Below are positions 24,099-36,175 of a DNA stretch of 64,000 nucleotides, in pieces. How positions within the stretch are numbered: the stretch's first letter is position 1; each line of letters opens with the position of its first letter. The position numbers and the translations under genes were made by a program. The notes beneath the pieces were generated by a model, which searched no databases, was not told the DNA's origin, and saw only the letters and a program-made list of their open reading frames with translations. Source of the stretch: Phellopilus nigrolimitatus (taxonomy: Eukaryota; Basidiomycota; Agaricomycetes; Hymenochaetales; Hymenochaetaceae); NCBI GenBank assembly GCA_021029095.1, contig JAJOHG010000011.1:372001-436000 (forward strand), in the 5' to 3' direction.

Positions 24099-24542
24099 GA
24101 GCGTAAACGCGAATCGTAGAGGCGAGGTAGCAGCATAGCATCCCTGAGTATTTAAAAAGAAGAAACAAATGAGATGAGGAGATGCAAAGTTAGGATTGCA
24201 CCATCTTGTCGAGATGCCATTGGACTGTAAAATCTTGTATATAGATATTTATCGTCATAAAAAAACTTCGATATGCTCCACTCCAGGCACAACTGACAGT
24301 GAAAAGAGACAGGCACAGTGGGACGGTGGATTGCAACAGAGAAGACGGAAGTGAGGTGATTTAAGGGCGAGCGTCGATCATCTTTTAAAAAAAACCTTGC
24401 CGATCGACATGCCATATTTAACCTCCGCTGCAATGAAAAAGGCTTGTCAGTTGGCACTCTCTTCACCTTGCCAGTAACTACTACAATTGCACATGCGTAT
24501 GCATTTCCCTCTAAGTTCTAAAATATACTCTAACCCGCATCG
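24099..24542. other. Intergenic region between transporters 2 and 3
   Basis: About 440 bp. The longest frame (24152-24466, minus) has no protein-family features. It probably holds the promoter of transporter 2 and the 3' end of transporter 3. Confidence 0.45.
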
Positions 24543-26898
24543 CTAGGTAGTAAATACAAAAGTGGCACTGCGATTGCCCTTCTTTTCCGCCTCCAGCTCC
24601 TCCTGCTTCAGCTCGTCCTCTGATAGCGCAGACAGTCGCTTGGCGTTTCGCACATTCAAATATTTATAGTAGAATTTTAGGACCGCCCACAATACCAGTG
24701 CCACTCCCGAGAAGACGATGTTGATCGTGTTTCCACGTTTGAAATCTGTTATCAGTCAGAAAATCCTATTTAGCTACAGGTATAAGGGAAAAACTTGCCG
24801 GGTGAGTCGTCGGCCTGATAAATTTGGCTTGCCCACACTAGAGAACCGATTTTCTGTTAGGATAAAACATAATTCGAGTTGAATAATCGGTTACCGACCT
24901 CCGTATATGTTTGCTGCCGCTACGATCGCTCCCGAGGCAATGGTCTTCTTGCCTACTGTACCCATGTTCTCCGACATCCAAGCAATATTCAGCGGGTGAT
25001 TCATGGGATACGAATTGACGACGCATGCTGCAATATATCTGCACAAGCGGAAATGACGCATCAGAATTATTTGAGACATTCGAACGGATGATAAAAACGC
25101 AGTACTTGACGCCTTTACTTGTGTCACTCGGAAGAGCGCGCAAAAGAATCCAACCTACGAGAAACCATGCGGCTGCGGGTATCGGGAAGAGATACTTAGT
25201 TTTTGGTTAACAATGTTACTGGGTCTTCATCCGCTTACCACCTATCGATCCGTGCCAACCACGTTCATGCACGCGATCCGAGTGCCAGACAACTATGACC
25301 ATCGTAATGCACAACATAACATATGGAGGAGCCGTCAGCGCGTTCGCAGCAAACTACAAAAAATTGTAATACGTCAGATCAAAATGACGTGAACGTTGAG
25401 AACTGGCACGCACGACGCTGAAGTTAAATGACTTGATGACCAATGGTAGGTCTAAGAATCGATCATCCTCGGTTAGCGCATTGTCTCCTGCGAGATTTGG
25501 AAGTAACAAACAAGTTGCCAACGGTACTGTGGGCGTCTGTCCAATAACGGTTATGATAAGATGCATCCAGAGGCCGAAATCGGAGACGCTATCTTTGACG
25601 TCGGCCAATGTTACCTTTGTCCTGGAAAAATAGACATTAAATCTTTAGTGCTGAACAGATCTGCAACACGTACTCATAATTCCTTTTCGCAGGATCATCA
25701 CGAATGACTCTTGTAACCGCGATCTGGACCTGTCGTTCGTCGAACCACGGCTTGCGTCCTCGGATTCCGCCTTTTGTGAGAGACGCGGTCTTCGGGAGAT
25801 ATGACCTGAATTTATTCATGTTCATCAAGAGCATAAGAGACTGCATAGAAATGCGCACCATGTGATGACAGCAACAATTACTGTAAGAATCCCATCGATA
25901 ATAAAAAGCCACTTCCAGCCCTCTAGGCCGCCGACGCCTCGAAGCTCCAGGAGACCGCTAATTAAGCGAAAGAAGGAAGGTGGTAAGGGTGGTTACAGGT
26001 CAGCCTTTATGCCCGCACAACACGTTTCATAACGACCTGGCCATTAGTCCACTGACTGCGCTCGCTATGCTCTGCGAACGAAAAACGGTAGTCGTCTTAT
26101 GAGTGGAAGTTAATATATGATCGAAGAGCAAATGCCACCTGAACTCCCCAGAACCATGCTAGACGGGTCGCCAGCTCCGTACTTTTATAGAAGCCTTCAA
26201 GATACACAAGAGTTGCAGGTATGACACCACCCTCCGTGATTGCGATAACTGAAAGGGATTTTCAGCGTTGGAAGTCTTCGTGATGAAGAGATGCTTACAA
26301 GAACGGACTGAGAGCGAATTGTGTGAGTTCGCACTGAATCATGAAGGAAACAAAGCACTTGCCTGTCAGATAGCCCGCCTTATCCTTTATTAGAGCATGC
26401 GCCAAGGTAACCAAACCCCATGAAAACATGAGCAAAGAAATCCCTTTAAAACACAACGGTCACAACACGTATCCAGTGATGACTATGTGCTCTCCTACAT
26501 CGAGCGGGGCCAGCGATCTTCGCAACGATAGCACCAGAAACACAGAAAACAGAGAAAAGCACAGCATTTATAGCCGTCGCGGTATTCACAACATCGATAT
26601 TGAATCCTAGGTCCTCCGGTAAATTGTCAGAGATAGCATTGGAGTTGTTGGTTCGGTCCATGTTTAGAACGAATGTTGTAAGGAGGATCCATGTGAAAAG
26701 ACGGATGTCTAGGATACGAATGACTTTGGCTTCTTCCTCCTTGGTGTAGGTGAGGTCGCGGACAAAATAAGGGTTGTTTTCGTCAGAGCCGTAGTTGTCG
26801 AGTCGCGGAGAAAGGTCGCCATTGTGCCCAGACTCGGATACAACTTTTACGCTGCCAGAATCGGTTTTTATCTGCGACACGGCGTCTTTTTCAGACAT
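24543..26898 (-). CDS. MFS transporter 3 of tandem array (ACS family)
   Basis: Third paralogue. I chose the start at 26898 (MSEKDAVSQIKTD) because it aligns best with the neighbours. An ATG at 26922 in the same frame is the alternative. Landmarks are YFVRDLTYTKEEEAKVIRI, NMDRTNNSNAISDNLPEDL, EGGVIPATLVYLEGFYKSTE (Glu replacing the second Gly of GGFY), the loop KPWFDERQVQIAVTRVIRDD, NIAWMSENMGTVGKKTIASG and the tail NRSATFVFTT. The 9-nt microexon is at 26299-26307, after a GCAAGT donor. Divergence from the other two is spread evenly, and all three look functional. Confidence 0.85.
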
Positions 26899-27292
26899 CC
26901 TAGACGTAGATACAGAGCACAATGGAGGTGGTCGGAATATCTGAGAGGTCGCGAGCGTTTAAGAAGAAAAGGACAGCGCCTCGTTTTTATTTGAATTGCA
27001 TCATCAGCTTGAGATGCAAATTATAGGGGAGATAACACAGGTCCGCAAAGACTTATCGCAAAAAACCTTTTCCCTCCCTTGATACCTATGTCTTTCTTCC
27101 CTGGATTGCATGTGCTTTACTCCAGCTGAAGAACTACTTTGAACTAGCGTGCGTGATTGAAGGATGATTTCTACAGCAAAAAGTGATCATGGGAGGTTCT
27201 ATCTTCACACGATTGAGCGCCGATCATTGCCACTCCGCTTCCCAGACGAATAAGGAAACAATTAGTAGACAGTCCGAAATTTTTTACAATTT
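26899..27292. other. Intergenic region, promoter of transporter 3
   Basis: A 394-bp stretch upstream of the transporter array and downstream of the peptidase gene. No coding signal. Confidence 0.4.
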
Positions 27293-29862
27293 TCAAATTC
27301 TATACTTTGCAAGCCACCACCGAATGGCCTCAAATGACATACGTGTAGACTCCACCTGCTCCAGACTATGGCCCTTTCCCGGAAAACATAGCATGTCCAC
27401 AGGCGTCCCCTTCCCCTTCAGCAGATGATACAAATTTCTCCCCTGCGAAGGCGGCACCCGCTGGTCCTGCTCGCCGAGGAGCAACATCACCGGCGCGATG
27501 ATGTCTTGCGCATGGAACGAGGGGGAGTTGCGGAACAGGTACGCGTACCCGGCCGAATCGAGGCGTGCCGTACCCTTGAGTCCGAATTCGGAGTAGCACC
27601 AATCAGGGATGTCCGTCAGCGCGACCATCTCACCCGCATTGATTACTGGATTCCGCAAAATAGCAGCGCTGAAAAATGTCGGATACTGGCCAATCACTAG
27701 CATATATGGAATTTGAGCGAGGTCGAGAGATCGTAAGAAGAAGGGATGCGCTTACGGTGCGCAGCAATGAAGCCTCCGTGACTTCCACCGTAGACGAATT
27801 GACGCCCTATTCCCTCCTTGATAACCCCCTTGTTGATTAGACCTTTCGTTAAGTCTATACAGTCCTGAATGTCTATGTCTCCGCAATTCCCGAGAAGATC
27901 CTTAACATGTTTCATTCCATAGCCAAGCGAACCGGTATAATTTGGTAAATAAAGTGTATCTAGGTTGAAATTCCGTCAATGAAGTCCGGGAATAAAGAGA
28001 GGGGAATAGACCTTACATTTCTCAAGAGCAAGAGCGGCGTAAGTAGGATTGAAAGCATTCGTAGAACAAGCATGCGGACCACCGTGAGGAATCATGATCG
28101 CCGGGTTTAACTTCTCTCCTTCATTTTCGTCAGCGGCTTCGTTAATTGTTTCGATGACAATGCTCTCCACATGTGGCTTATGGGCGAGAGTGTAAGTCGT
28201 CTGGCAAAGTCTATCCAGGGCCATAGACACTGACATATTTGATATATTTCAGAAACATCGTCTCCGTATAACAGAAGCATAAACACGTACCACGAGAGGA
28301 CAATAAGGGCTTGTCAATCACCCGCAAATGCACATCATCAGGTGAGAACGCACCGAGGACAAGCTGATTCGGCACATCCGTGCGGCTGCGCATGCACAGA
28401 AATCTCCGCGCGTGGTCCGTGTCCAGCACCGTCCAGCTGAATACGTGCCCGCGCTGCTGCGCCTGGTCCACGACTGGCGTGCACGCACCGGTCTCTACAC
28501 ATACGCGGTACACCGTGCTGTAATGCGTGCGCAGGGAGTGTAGAAGCACGTGCAGCCTCCCCCCGAGTACGAGGAATGGCCGGCGCGGGAGCTGGTCAAG
28601 ATACAGCCCCGGGAACTGGTCGCGCGCGACGTCCGGCTCCCAGACTGTGTCCACGAGAATTTTGTCTTCTCTCGCCTGCAGATCCAGGACGCGCAACTGA
28701 GCGGAGGAGTGATGAGGCCCGTCCACTTCGTGCGAGAGATAGATGAGGAGATCCTTCCCGTCATGCTTTATATACCGAGGAGAGCGACACGAACGGTCTT
28801 TTGGTGTCAAACGCTTTGGAGTGCATTGAATAATTCCCCGCTCTAAGTCATGTGAGTCTCTTGTAAGATTCCATATTGCTGACGGACGATTGTGACATCC
28901 GACTATTCCTGGGAAACGGCCATCCGAAAGGTGTTCGTAACCTGTCGTAAAGATACTGTCTCCAGCTTCGTCGAAAGTAGCCTGTCCAAAAGACACTCTC
29001 ACAGTCTCCTGGAAGTTCTGGGGATCGACACGTCCTACGATGGAGGTCAACGTCTGGCCGCTATGATGATCATATCCTTTTCTGGAGTCTGGCGGGGGAA
29101 GAGTATCGAGAGGTAAGTCCCATCGGAAAACGAAAAATGACGGCCTTTTCTTTCCGATGAATTTTTCTCCGAGCGGAGCGGCAAAGCGGAAATTGTCGAA
29201 AGGCATCCCATCGGCAGGACTGGCAGGACTGTATTCTGCATTGGCTTCAGCGGTGTACACAAAGCGTGTTTCTTCCTTGTCAAAACCGTAAGATGCGAAC
29301 ACCTCTGAAAATAAAAAATCTTCAGGACTATGTATAGCCATTTCTTTTCTCTCACACTCACCGTCAGCATAAAACGCCCCGTGCGTTCTAGTCACATCCT
29401 GGATGTTTTTCAATGCATCGCCGCTCCAGACTTCGACAAAACGTTTCTTTCCATGACTCTCTTCTGAGTACGCCTCCCTTAAGACGACAAGCAGTTGACC
29501 GGAAGGCGAAACGTACGAGGCGATCGCGTCAGACTGGTCCTGAGAGGGCGTCGCGAACTCCTCTTCGGGAGAGACGAAGACATGTTTCACTGAGTTTCGT
29601 TTGCCATTCTGGGCATGATCGTTCACGGAGGTCGTAACACGAATGACTGGCGGGCTAGTAACTAGTGAATAGTGAATAGTGTAAGGCAAGTCGTCCTTAG
29701 TCGACAATCGATTTCCTTTTTATATTTGAACATGTAGAGCTTACCGTTCACCTCAGAGTTGTTTCGAACGAACTGAGCTCCTGTGTAGACGGGTAATTCG
29801 GCTAGTTCGTAGAATAGATTCCCGCTTGTCGCAAAAAAGCGGTGTCCGTCCTCAGACTGCAT
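27293..29862 (-). CDS. Acylaminoacyl-peptidase-like serine peptidase (S9 family)
   Basis: Six exons (29745-29862, 29362-29661, 28291-29304, 28017-28229, 27756-27959, 27293-27696) sum to 2253 nt, giving 750 aa. The first ~480 residues form a beta-propeller-like region (for example FVEVWSGDALKNIQDV, GKKRPSFFVFRWDLPL, RPFLVLGGRLHVLLHS). The alpha/beta-hydrolase domain has MIPHGGPHA (oxyanion region), PNYTGSLGYG, the nucleophile in FVYGGSHGGF (Ser ~608), LLGEQDQRVPP (Asp ~694) and FPGKGHSLE (His ~726). This is the prolyl-oligopeptidase fold. The length and GGSHGG context point to acylaminoacyl-peptidase (APEH), which releases N-acylated amino acids from peptides in the cytosol. No signal peptide. 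Divergent from the BTB gene across an 821-bp shared promoter region. Confidence 0.88.
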
Positions 29863-30683
29863 ACTTCTTCACCTTTCTACGCGATCGATCGATCGATAAA
29901 GCTATCTGCGAGAGTAACGTCGCGACAAGTTAGTAATTAAGAGAAATGAGACCGGCGGATTGATTGTAAAAACTTACAGGCTATCCAGATTTTTCAAGAG
30001 CGTCGGCGCACAGTGCCAAATCGTTATGTGTGTTCACGCTTCTCGCCCGCACTCCGATTTCACGGTCGAACTTCGTCTATTCAGAGAGATAGAATAGACG
30101 GATGCGCATTAGAGATTCTAGAGTGTCAATAAGCTTTGTGAGCACACGAGCTTCGAACGGCCTCGAGCCCGGCTTAGATGAAGAAAGAGCTACGCATACC
30201 GAATGCTACAAAGCAGGGACTTTAAGCAAGTGAGACGGCGTACGGTAATGTTCACACTGAGTTTCTTCCAGAGGAGCGAGTCGGGATACTGATTGCTCAG
30301 CTTGAGGTATCAGCCAATCGGAAGCATTTCTACGACTCATCTTCTATTTCTTTTCACGATCCGTAGCCCGGCCGCAGGCGAAAACGAGAAGGTTTCCTGC
30401 TTCATAGATTTATATAGTAGGTAGGCGAGAAGGCGGGTAGGTATATTCCCGCATGGCGAACTGCCGACGAGGTGGTGGTGGCTTGAAGATAGAACCATAT
30501 AGATGCGCGATATGCATTGTATTATATTATTTATAATATAAGGCTGGAATTTATTTTTACGTATGTACTGGCGCGTGCAGTGGCCATCGCGATTGTTTCA
30601 ATGTTTGTGCTTGCGACCGGAACGGTGTAAGACGCGAACGTCTCTTCCTCCAGCCACCATCATTCCTAACTCGATCGCGAAAA
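29863..30683. promoter_or_regulatory. Divergent promoter region APEH / BTB gene
   Basis: No coding signal. Just before the peptidase start lies GCGATCGATCGATCGAT (29880-29896), a self-complementary tandem of CGAT. An AT-rich tract at about 30515-30545 (ATTATATTATTTATAATATA) sits 150 bp upstream of the BTB gene. Function of these sites is inference. Confidence 0.4.
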
Positions 30684-31762
30684 ATGCCTGTGGAACGTCA
30701 ACACCACCCGTCTCTTTGGATATCTGACGGCAACATAGTCCTTTCTGCCAACAAGAATTCAGGCACAGAGCACGAGAGCTCTAAATCTGAAGTCTTATTC
30801 CGAGTACATAAGGGCGTTCTTGCGAGACATTCACAGGTTTTCGCAGGAATGTTCACCTTGCCTGAGGTCTCTGAGTTTGCTCCTGGTGTGAGAAAAAATG
30901 CAAACGAAATGTATGAAGGAGTGCCTTTCATTGTAATGCCAGACTCCGCAGACGAGATTGAGGCTATGTTGCATGTTCTGTACGACCCTTTGTGAGTGCT
31001 GATCTACGATTCTTCCTGTGATCTTTGGCGTTAAACTATTACAGGTATCTCAAACTAGAGAGACGAGACTCCGATTTACCCGTCTCCGTCACGCCGTTGA
31101 TGACGGTCGTTCGAAAGTACCAGTTAGACGCCATTGGTGCTCATATAGCGAAGCACGTCAAGGATGATTGGCCGACTACTTTAGATGAATGGGACGAAGT
31201 CGATGCCCAAACACAGCCCTATCCTGCCAACACGTTTTTGCAGGCGTGGCCACTCACGCTCCTTCCCGAGCCTGTCGCTGCCCTCAGATTCTCAAGATTG
31301 TTCGACATGAAAGCCATTCTCAGCGCCGTATTCTACGACCTGTCGCGGTGCTGGTACAGCGAGAATTGGCCAGAGAAGGAGCCTAAATCTCCGTTTAATC
31401 CAAACCGCAAGGGTGCGCGCTGGAACTTGCTCAGTGCACAAGACTTCCTTCGACTCGGACAACTGAAGGAGGCAGTAGCAAAGTGCATTGTATCCTTGGC
31501 TGAAGAGAATCCGTCACGCCTTCTAAGCGGGAACTGCACTTATAGCACCGATGAAGAGAGGATCAAAATTGCACAAGAGGAAATTAGCACGGAGGCGCTT
31601 GCGAGCCGGGATGCTCTCCGAGTTCTTCGCCGCTACACAAACGAAGATACACTTAAGACTCGTGGACTGTGCCGGAGCTGTGCGCAGACGTTCGCAACGA
31701 AGATTAGAACTCTGAGAGTTGTGGTCTGGGGAGCGGTTTCTAGTACGGTTTATAAAAAGTAA
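30684..31762 (+). CDS. BTB/POZ domain protein
   Basis: Exons 30684-30991 and 31045-31762 sum to 1026 nt, giving 341 aa. The N-terminal part carries a BTB fold: SLWISDGNIVLSA, VLFRVHKGVLARHSQVFAGMF (the conserved FxVHKxxLxxxSxxFxxMF pattern), then VIVMPDSADEIEAMLHVLYD. It continues after the intron with YLKLERRDSDLP and a helical segment typical of the large basidiomycete BTB family. BTB domains mediate dimerisation or Cullin-3 binding. No DNA-binding or Kelch part is present, so the partner is unknown. The end VSSTVYKK-stop overlaps a possible GTAAGT donor, so a further short exon cannot be excluded. Confidence 0.8.
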
Positions 31763-32076
31763 GTTCTTCTTCGATGCTAGTCTCACGGGCTTTCGCTAGG
31801 AAAGTTTAATCTAACTTTCAGCTCAAGTTAGCTAATGAATTGTAGATAATCTCTTGTTTCACGGATGCTTCCAAGAAATCCGGGCGGTAACGCAAGTTCT
31901 CTTAAAGAGTTTTTCACACATGGTAATGGTTCTAGATCTTCTCGTTGCAATGTACGGTATGTCTTGTGCTATAATATTAGCTTTCTGAATTACAAGTTAC
32001 TGAGAAAAGTTGTTGAAATCTGAATGTTTGGAGCTCGGCTGAGGACCGCAGAAGAAAAGAAGTTAGAGTTTATTGA
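31763..32076. other. 3' flank of BTB gene
   Basis: AT-rich, non-coding. A GTTAGCTAA string at 31830 resembles the nearby TIR element's repeat but is isolated. Confidence 0.35.
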
Positions 32077-33283
32077 CCGCTCGGCTGCAAAAGTTACTAA
32101 CTTTTCCCCGCCAAAATCACGACTTTCCGGTTAGCTAACTCCGGTTAACTAACTCGGCAAAAAAAGTCTGTTCGGTGCACGTCCAATTTAGCTAACTGGG
32201 TGACATGAGGTGACTTACCGGTAGCAACCGGCTGTCACTGCTGCACCTCCGACTCGCTTGTATGTACAGTTGAAATTGTAATAATGCATAACCTCATAAT
32301 GCATAAATCTGATAATGCATAGGGTTAGGCCGTCTCCCGAGTTGGGAGGCGGGTAAATCGGCTGCATAATGCATATTGCATAATGCATAGATTTTTTAGG
32401 AAAATTTTGCATAATTTAGGGTAAGAGGCCGTATTTTTGGTAATTACTTGAGGCTTGATTGTCGTGTCAAATGTCAAAATTGTGATCCTTGTCTATGTAT
32501 TCTCTCTACAGGATGGAATGGACCTTTGTGCGCAACTCGAATGCCTTTTACTATCACACGCAGAAGCGAAGGGTAGTTTGGAACTGTCAAAAATGGTGAG
32601 AAACTTCCGCGGCTATCTCTTCTCCATTCATTTTAACGCTTGGAAAGTCAAAATCATAGCTTCGAGTTGACTGTCATTTCCGAACCAAATTTCCTGCATG
32701 CGGTGCGGTTCAAGGTCTTATTGTAAGATAAATTCTAATAAATTTAAATAATAGAATAATATTAAATTAAATAATAATTAATATTGATTATTCTCGTACT
32801 GCATAAATCCCATAATGCATAGCCTTTGGGTGGGAACCGACGTTATGCGTTATGACAATTTTAACTGTAGTATACTGGACACTTTTTCTTTTTTGCATCA
32901 TGCATACAGCCTTTGGAAAAGGCTTGGACATAGATAGTTTTTATGTATAGGGATTTTTTTTCAATGAAGTCGGCACGGTTGTGAGTACATAGGTGTTTTT
33001 ATCAAATGCGAATCATTAAATCCATTGCTGCCCACTGCAGAGATGGCAATAACAGCAGAAGCAGCAGAAGCAGCCATTCTACAGTACAATTGGCGGGCTT
33101 CTGCATCTGCGTGAACAGCTTTTACTTTGCCACCTCTGCACGAGCCATGGCGAGTGTTCGGCGGTAAGCTCGTTACATTCCGTGACTATTACGTGACATT
33201 ATGTGACAGAACCTAGCTAAACGACTGGCAAGGCAGCTACATAGTTAAGTAAGTCGTCCAGCCGAACGGGGCCTAAGCCAGTA
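32077..33283 (+). mobile_element. GTTAGCTAAC TIR element, split by an ~880-bp insertion
   Basis: The left half (32077-32200) and right half (33085-33283) together align to the intact element at 36917-37244. The break falls between GCTAACTGGGTGA and ATTGGCGGGCTTC. The left terminus is worn, and the right one still reads CAGCCGAACGGGGCCT. The inserted stretch contains the 601-bp TA-flanked element plus extra sequence on each side. The right end abuts, and has replaced, the stop codon of orphan gene copy C. Confidence 0.65.
32267..32867. mobile_element. 601-bp TA-flanked TIR element with GCATAATGCAT repeats
   Basis: The left end is CAGTTGAAATTGTAATAATG and the right end, in reverse complement, is CAGTTAAAATTGTCATAACG. 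Each is bordered by TA, consistent with a TA target duplication. Subterminal GCATAATGCAT-type strings recur at least six times. There is no transposase-sized frame. The 72-codon frame at 32455-32670 is unremarkable. Likely a non-autonomous DNA transposon (MITE); the superfamily is uncertain. Confidence 0.65.
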
Positions 33284-33955
33284 AGCATATCTATTTCGGC
33301 ATGCCATTTACCATCGGAAGTGTTGACGATGCCGCCTAGGCGGATTTTCAGCATAAAGAAAGTAGCATGCTCCACAGATTTGATTTCAAACATGCCCCAC
33401 TTCTCTCGGTCCTTGATCCCATACGGTTGGCTTGCCTAACCGAAAATCGGGCTCAGCCGCCTCGCAGGAGAAGTTGTATGCGCGTAGAGACTCACATGAA
33501 TAGATCTTGACATCATTCGGCCTAGTTCATAAGCGAGATCCGACCGGGTCTTGGGGGTATGGTCTGCCCTGAAGAGCCTAAAAGTTTCGCAGCGCTCGGC
33601 AGGAAGCCCGATATCATAATATCCCGGCCACTTGGAGGGTGTAAGGAGCTGCTAGCGGTATAAAGGACACAGAGGAACATACCGATACCAGAATCTTAAT
33701 CGTTTCGTGCCCACCACCGATCAAGTCAGCGACGGAGTCTTCTGCATTAGCAATTCTACTTTTATCCTGCACCAACGCATGGACAGGGTTTCTATTGGAG
33801 AACCTCAACGAGATCGGAGGAAGAGGGGTGAAACCCAAGGGAGGCTGGGCGGGGCGCCTGAACGTCTGGGGAACATTTACGCTATAGAAACGAGTCCTGT
33901 TTTTAGCCGCGAAACATCGTAAGTAGTGGGTAGCGACGTACACGCGAACAGGCAT
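33217..33955 (-). CDS. Orphan protein, repeat copy C (208 aa, 3 exons)
   Basis: Exons 33683-33955, 33496-33630 and 33217-33435 sum to 627 nt. Intron positions and phases match copy A, and exon 1 has the same length (273 nt). Shared blocks are YVATHYLRCF, VPQTFRRPAQPP, FTPLPPIS and NTSDGKWHAE. The copies differ at many residues (for example the ENGDAFRLL segment versus SNRNPVHAL), yet all frames stay open, which suggests selection or recent loss of constraint. Copy A's TAA is replaced here: reading continues from MLTG into the abutting TIR element (LGPVRLDDLLNYVAALPVV) before stopping. An in-frame ATG 40 codons upstream (34075) is an alternative start. No function assigned. Confidence 0.55.
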
Positions 33956-35578
33956 TTTTATATAGGTGATGTGATGCTGCTTGCACAAGTGAAAGTGGTT
34001 GGTCGATGCGGGGCTGAACTGTGGTGAAAGCATGTCTGGGGATTCTGGGAGGTATATATACGTTCTGCGGTGCATTTAAGCCACCACCACCACCACCGCC
34101 TGGCCTAAGCCGCAGCAGTCAAAGAGGTCGGGACCACCGCTGACATGTTGCACACAAGAATGAAGCGTGTGCACGCGCCAGGGGAGCCCTGCAGCCACAG
34201 AACCAAAACATGTCCTTAGGCTTACTTTTCGCCGAATTTGGTAAGTCCGTGCACCCAGGAACAAACAGAGAAGGCCTTTGCTTGGACCACCCCTTTGACG
34301 GACGCTACTTATTGTTTGCAGCCACGTCCGAATTCCGCAGGCCGACGTACTTTTCCTTTGAGGTCGCCGACTAGTACTAAAATAAGCCATTTCCGCAGCA
34401 AAATCAGGGCAGAAAGAAGGTGAACAGAGTACCCCGAAACTAAGCGTCGTAGCAGACAAAATGAAACTGAAAGCTTCAAGTTCGCGTGACGCTGATGACG
34501 ACTCGGAGACGCCAAACATCAAGTGATTGCTTGAACCCGCCTACGGCTGTTTAAAGCTGTCGAGAAGTTGACTTCCAATCGGTATATCGCGGATATTGAG
34601 CAACACTCACAAGAGACAAGAGCTGTTGAAATATATGGCTTATGTGAGTTTGATGTGGCAAGTTTCATTTGACTGTGTTTGGCGGAATCGGAGTTCGAAT
34701 AGTCTTCGTAGTGTATGCGCACTCGGAGTCCCTCGCACGTTTACTACGGAGTAAACTTGATGTTTCTTCGTTGTATTCGTCAGTGCCACGGAGACGAAAA
34801 ACCAACAAGAGCGGCGGCGACAGTGGTGCTTGTCCTCAGCAATTGTCTCCGGCATCTCGGCTAACAGATGACGATCAATTGAGTCACGTCCACAATCGTC
34901 AACAACACGGATCGGGATGCAAAACATCGGTTACCTACTTTGTGTCACCAAGAGAATATTTCGCCCGGACTGGTGCCGACCTGGCTCAGATTTCCTGAGA
35001 TTGAGTGCCTTCGATCTAATGCACTGTTTCCGACCCAGGTTGACCCAAGCAGACCCCGACCCACAAATAATTTATTCCTCAAAGCATTTCTAACCCTTCC
35101 CTTTCTTAACATCTGCATTGTAAAAAAGCGGCTTTGTCTTTGGTTAAAAAGATTGGCATTTGTATATGCCATAGAGCTTGACAGTATGCATGAGCTGAGA
35201 AGATTAAGGAGAAATCGCAGATTCAACCTGCCTGCTCTGCCTGCGGCTTTCTTTGTTCGAGTTGGGGGTCAGGTCGGAGTCGACCCTGGTCGGGAGTGAA
35301 GGGGATCAGGATTTTGTCCGAGAAGTCGACCCTCGACCAGAGCCTTATTGATTTACATTGACCGTGACCTGACTCGAACTTTGAGGACACGACACCTACT
35401 TGTATCAGTCGTCGGTTTTGTTCCGCGCTTTACCACAAGGAACTCAGAAATACTTTCGGAGATTGACAGAGCAAGCCTTGAAGTACACATCACTGAAACT
35501 GGTCGGACTCCTGGATTCTGGTTTGCGCTGTCCTTGACTTGAAGGACTATACAGCTAACGATATGTCCTCGTCTGCAG

Positions 35579-35831
35579 AAACCACGTCCCGTCACTCCCG
35601 TGGATCGTCACCGGCATATGCTACCTCATCTGCCCGATGCTGATGATGCTCCAGCACCACATCCTCAGCAAAGAGAACAAAAGGCGCGACCAGGAGCCGG
35701 TGGACGACGCGTACGATGACGTGTGGGTGCGCGTGTCCGACGAGAGCGGGAATGCCATCGAGAAGAAGGTCGACAAGGCTTTCCTCGACCTCACCGACCG
35801 CCAGAATCGCGACTTCCGCTATGTGCTATGA
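35579..35831 (+). pseudogene. Duplicated last exon of MFS transporter (fragment 2)
   Basis: This second stray copy of the transporter's last exon (MLMMLQHHILSKENKRR ... DRQNRDFRYVL, stop TGA at 35829-35831) comes with part of the preceding intron and its acceptor. It shares with 4813-5065 the 9-bp in-frame insertion and the same breakpoint inside the intron, but keeps VSDESGN like the parent. No other exons are present. Confidence 0.85.
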
Positions 35832-36175
35832 AAGGGATATATACGACTTCGCTGTATAATTTGGGCGCTGGTTTCTTCTTGATTTATGTATGCTGTATAG
35901 TTTTTACTTCTTACTGGATTTAAAGCCGGATGAGGTCAGGGGTGGAATTGCTGTCATGTTGGTGCTTATTGCACACTACCTATGCCGTGTTTGAGAAGGA
36001 TACGCTTCTTATGACTTCTCTGTTATCGCGGATCAGGGACGTCGTGTAAACTTACTAGCGGATAGGAACAGCAAGCGGTTGCCGACGCGACTCCGACAGT
36101 TGAAGGACGCGCTGCCGACGCTCGGCATCTCTTTTACAGTTGTTTGCAGAAATAATGGCAGTCGTGGGTTAGATA

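Noticed and set aside
29880..29896. CGAT tandem as a CRISPR-like or regulatory array
   Set aside because: A single short self-complementary run without spacers. Noted only as a promoter feature.
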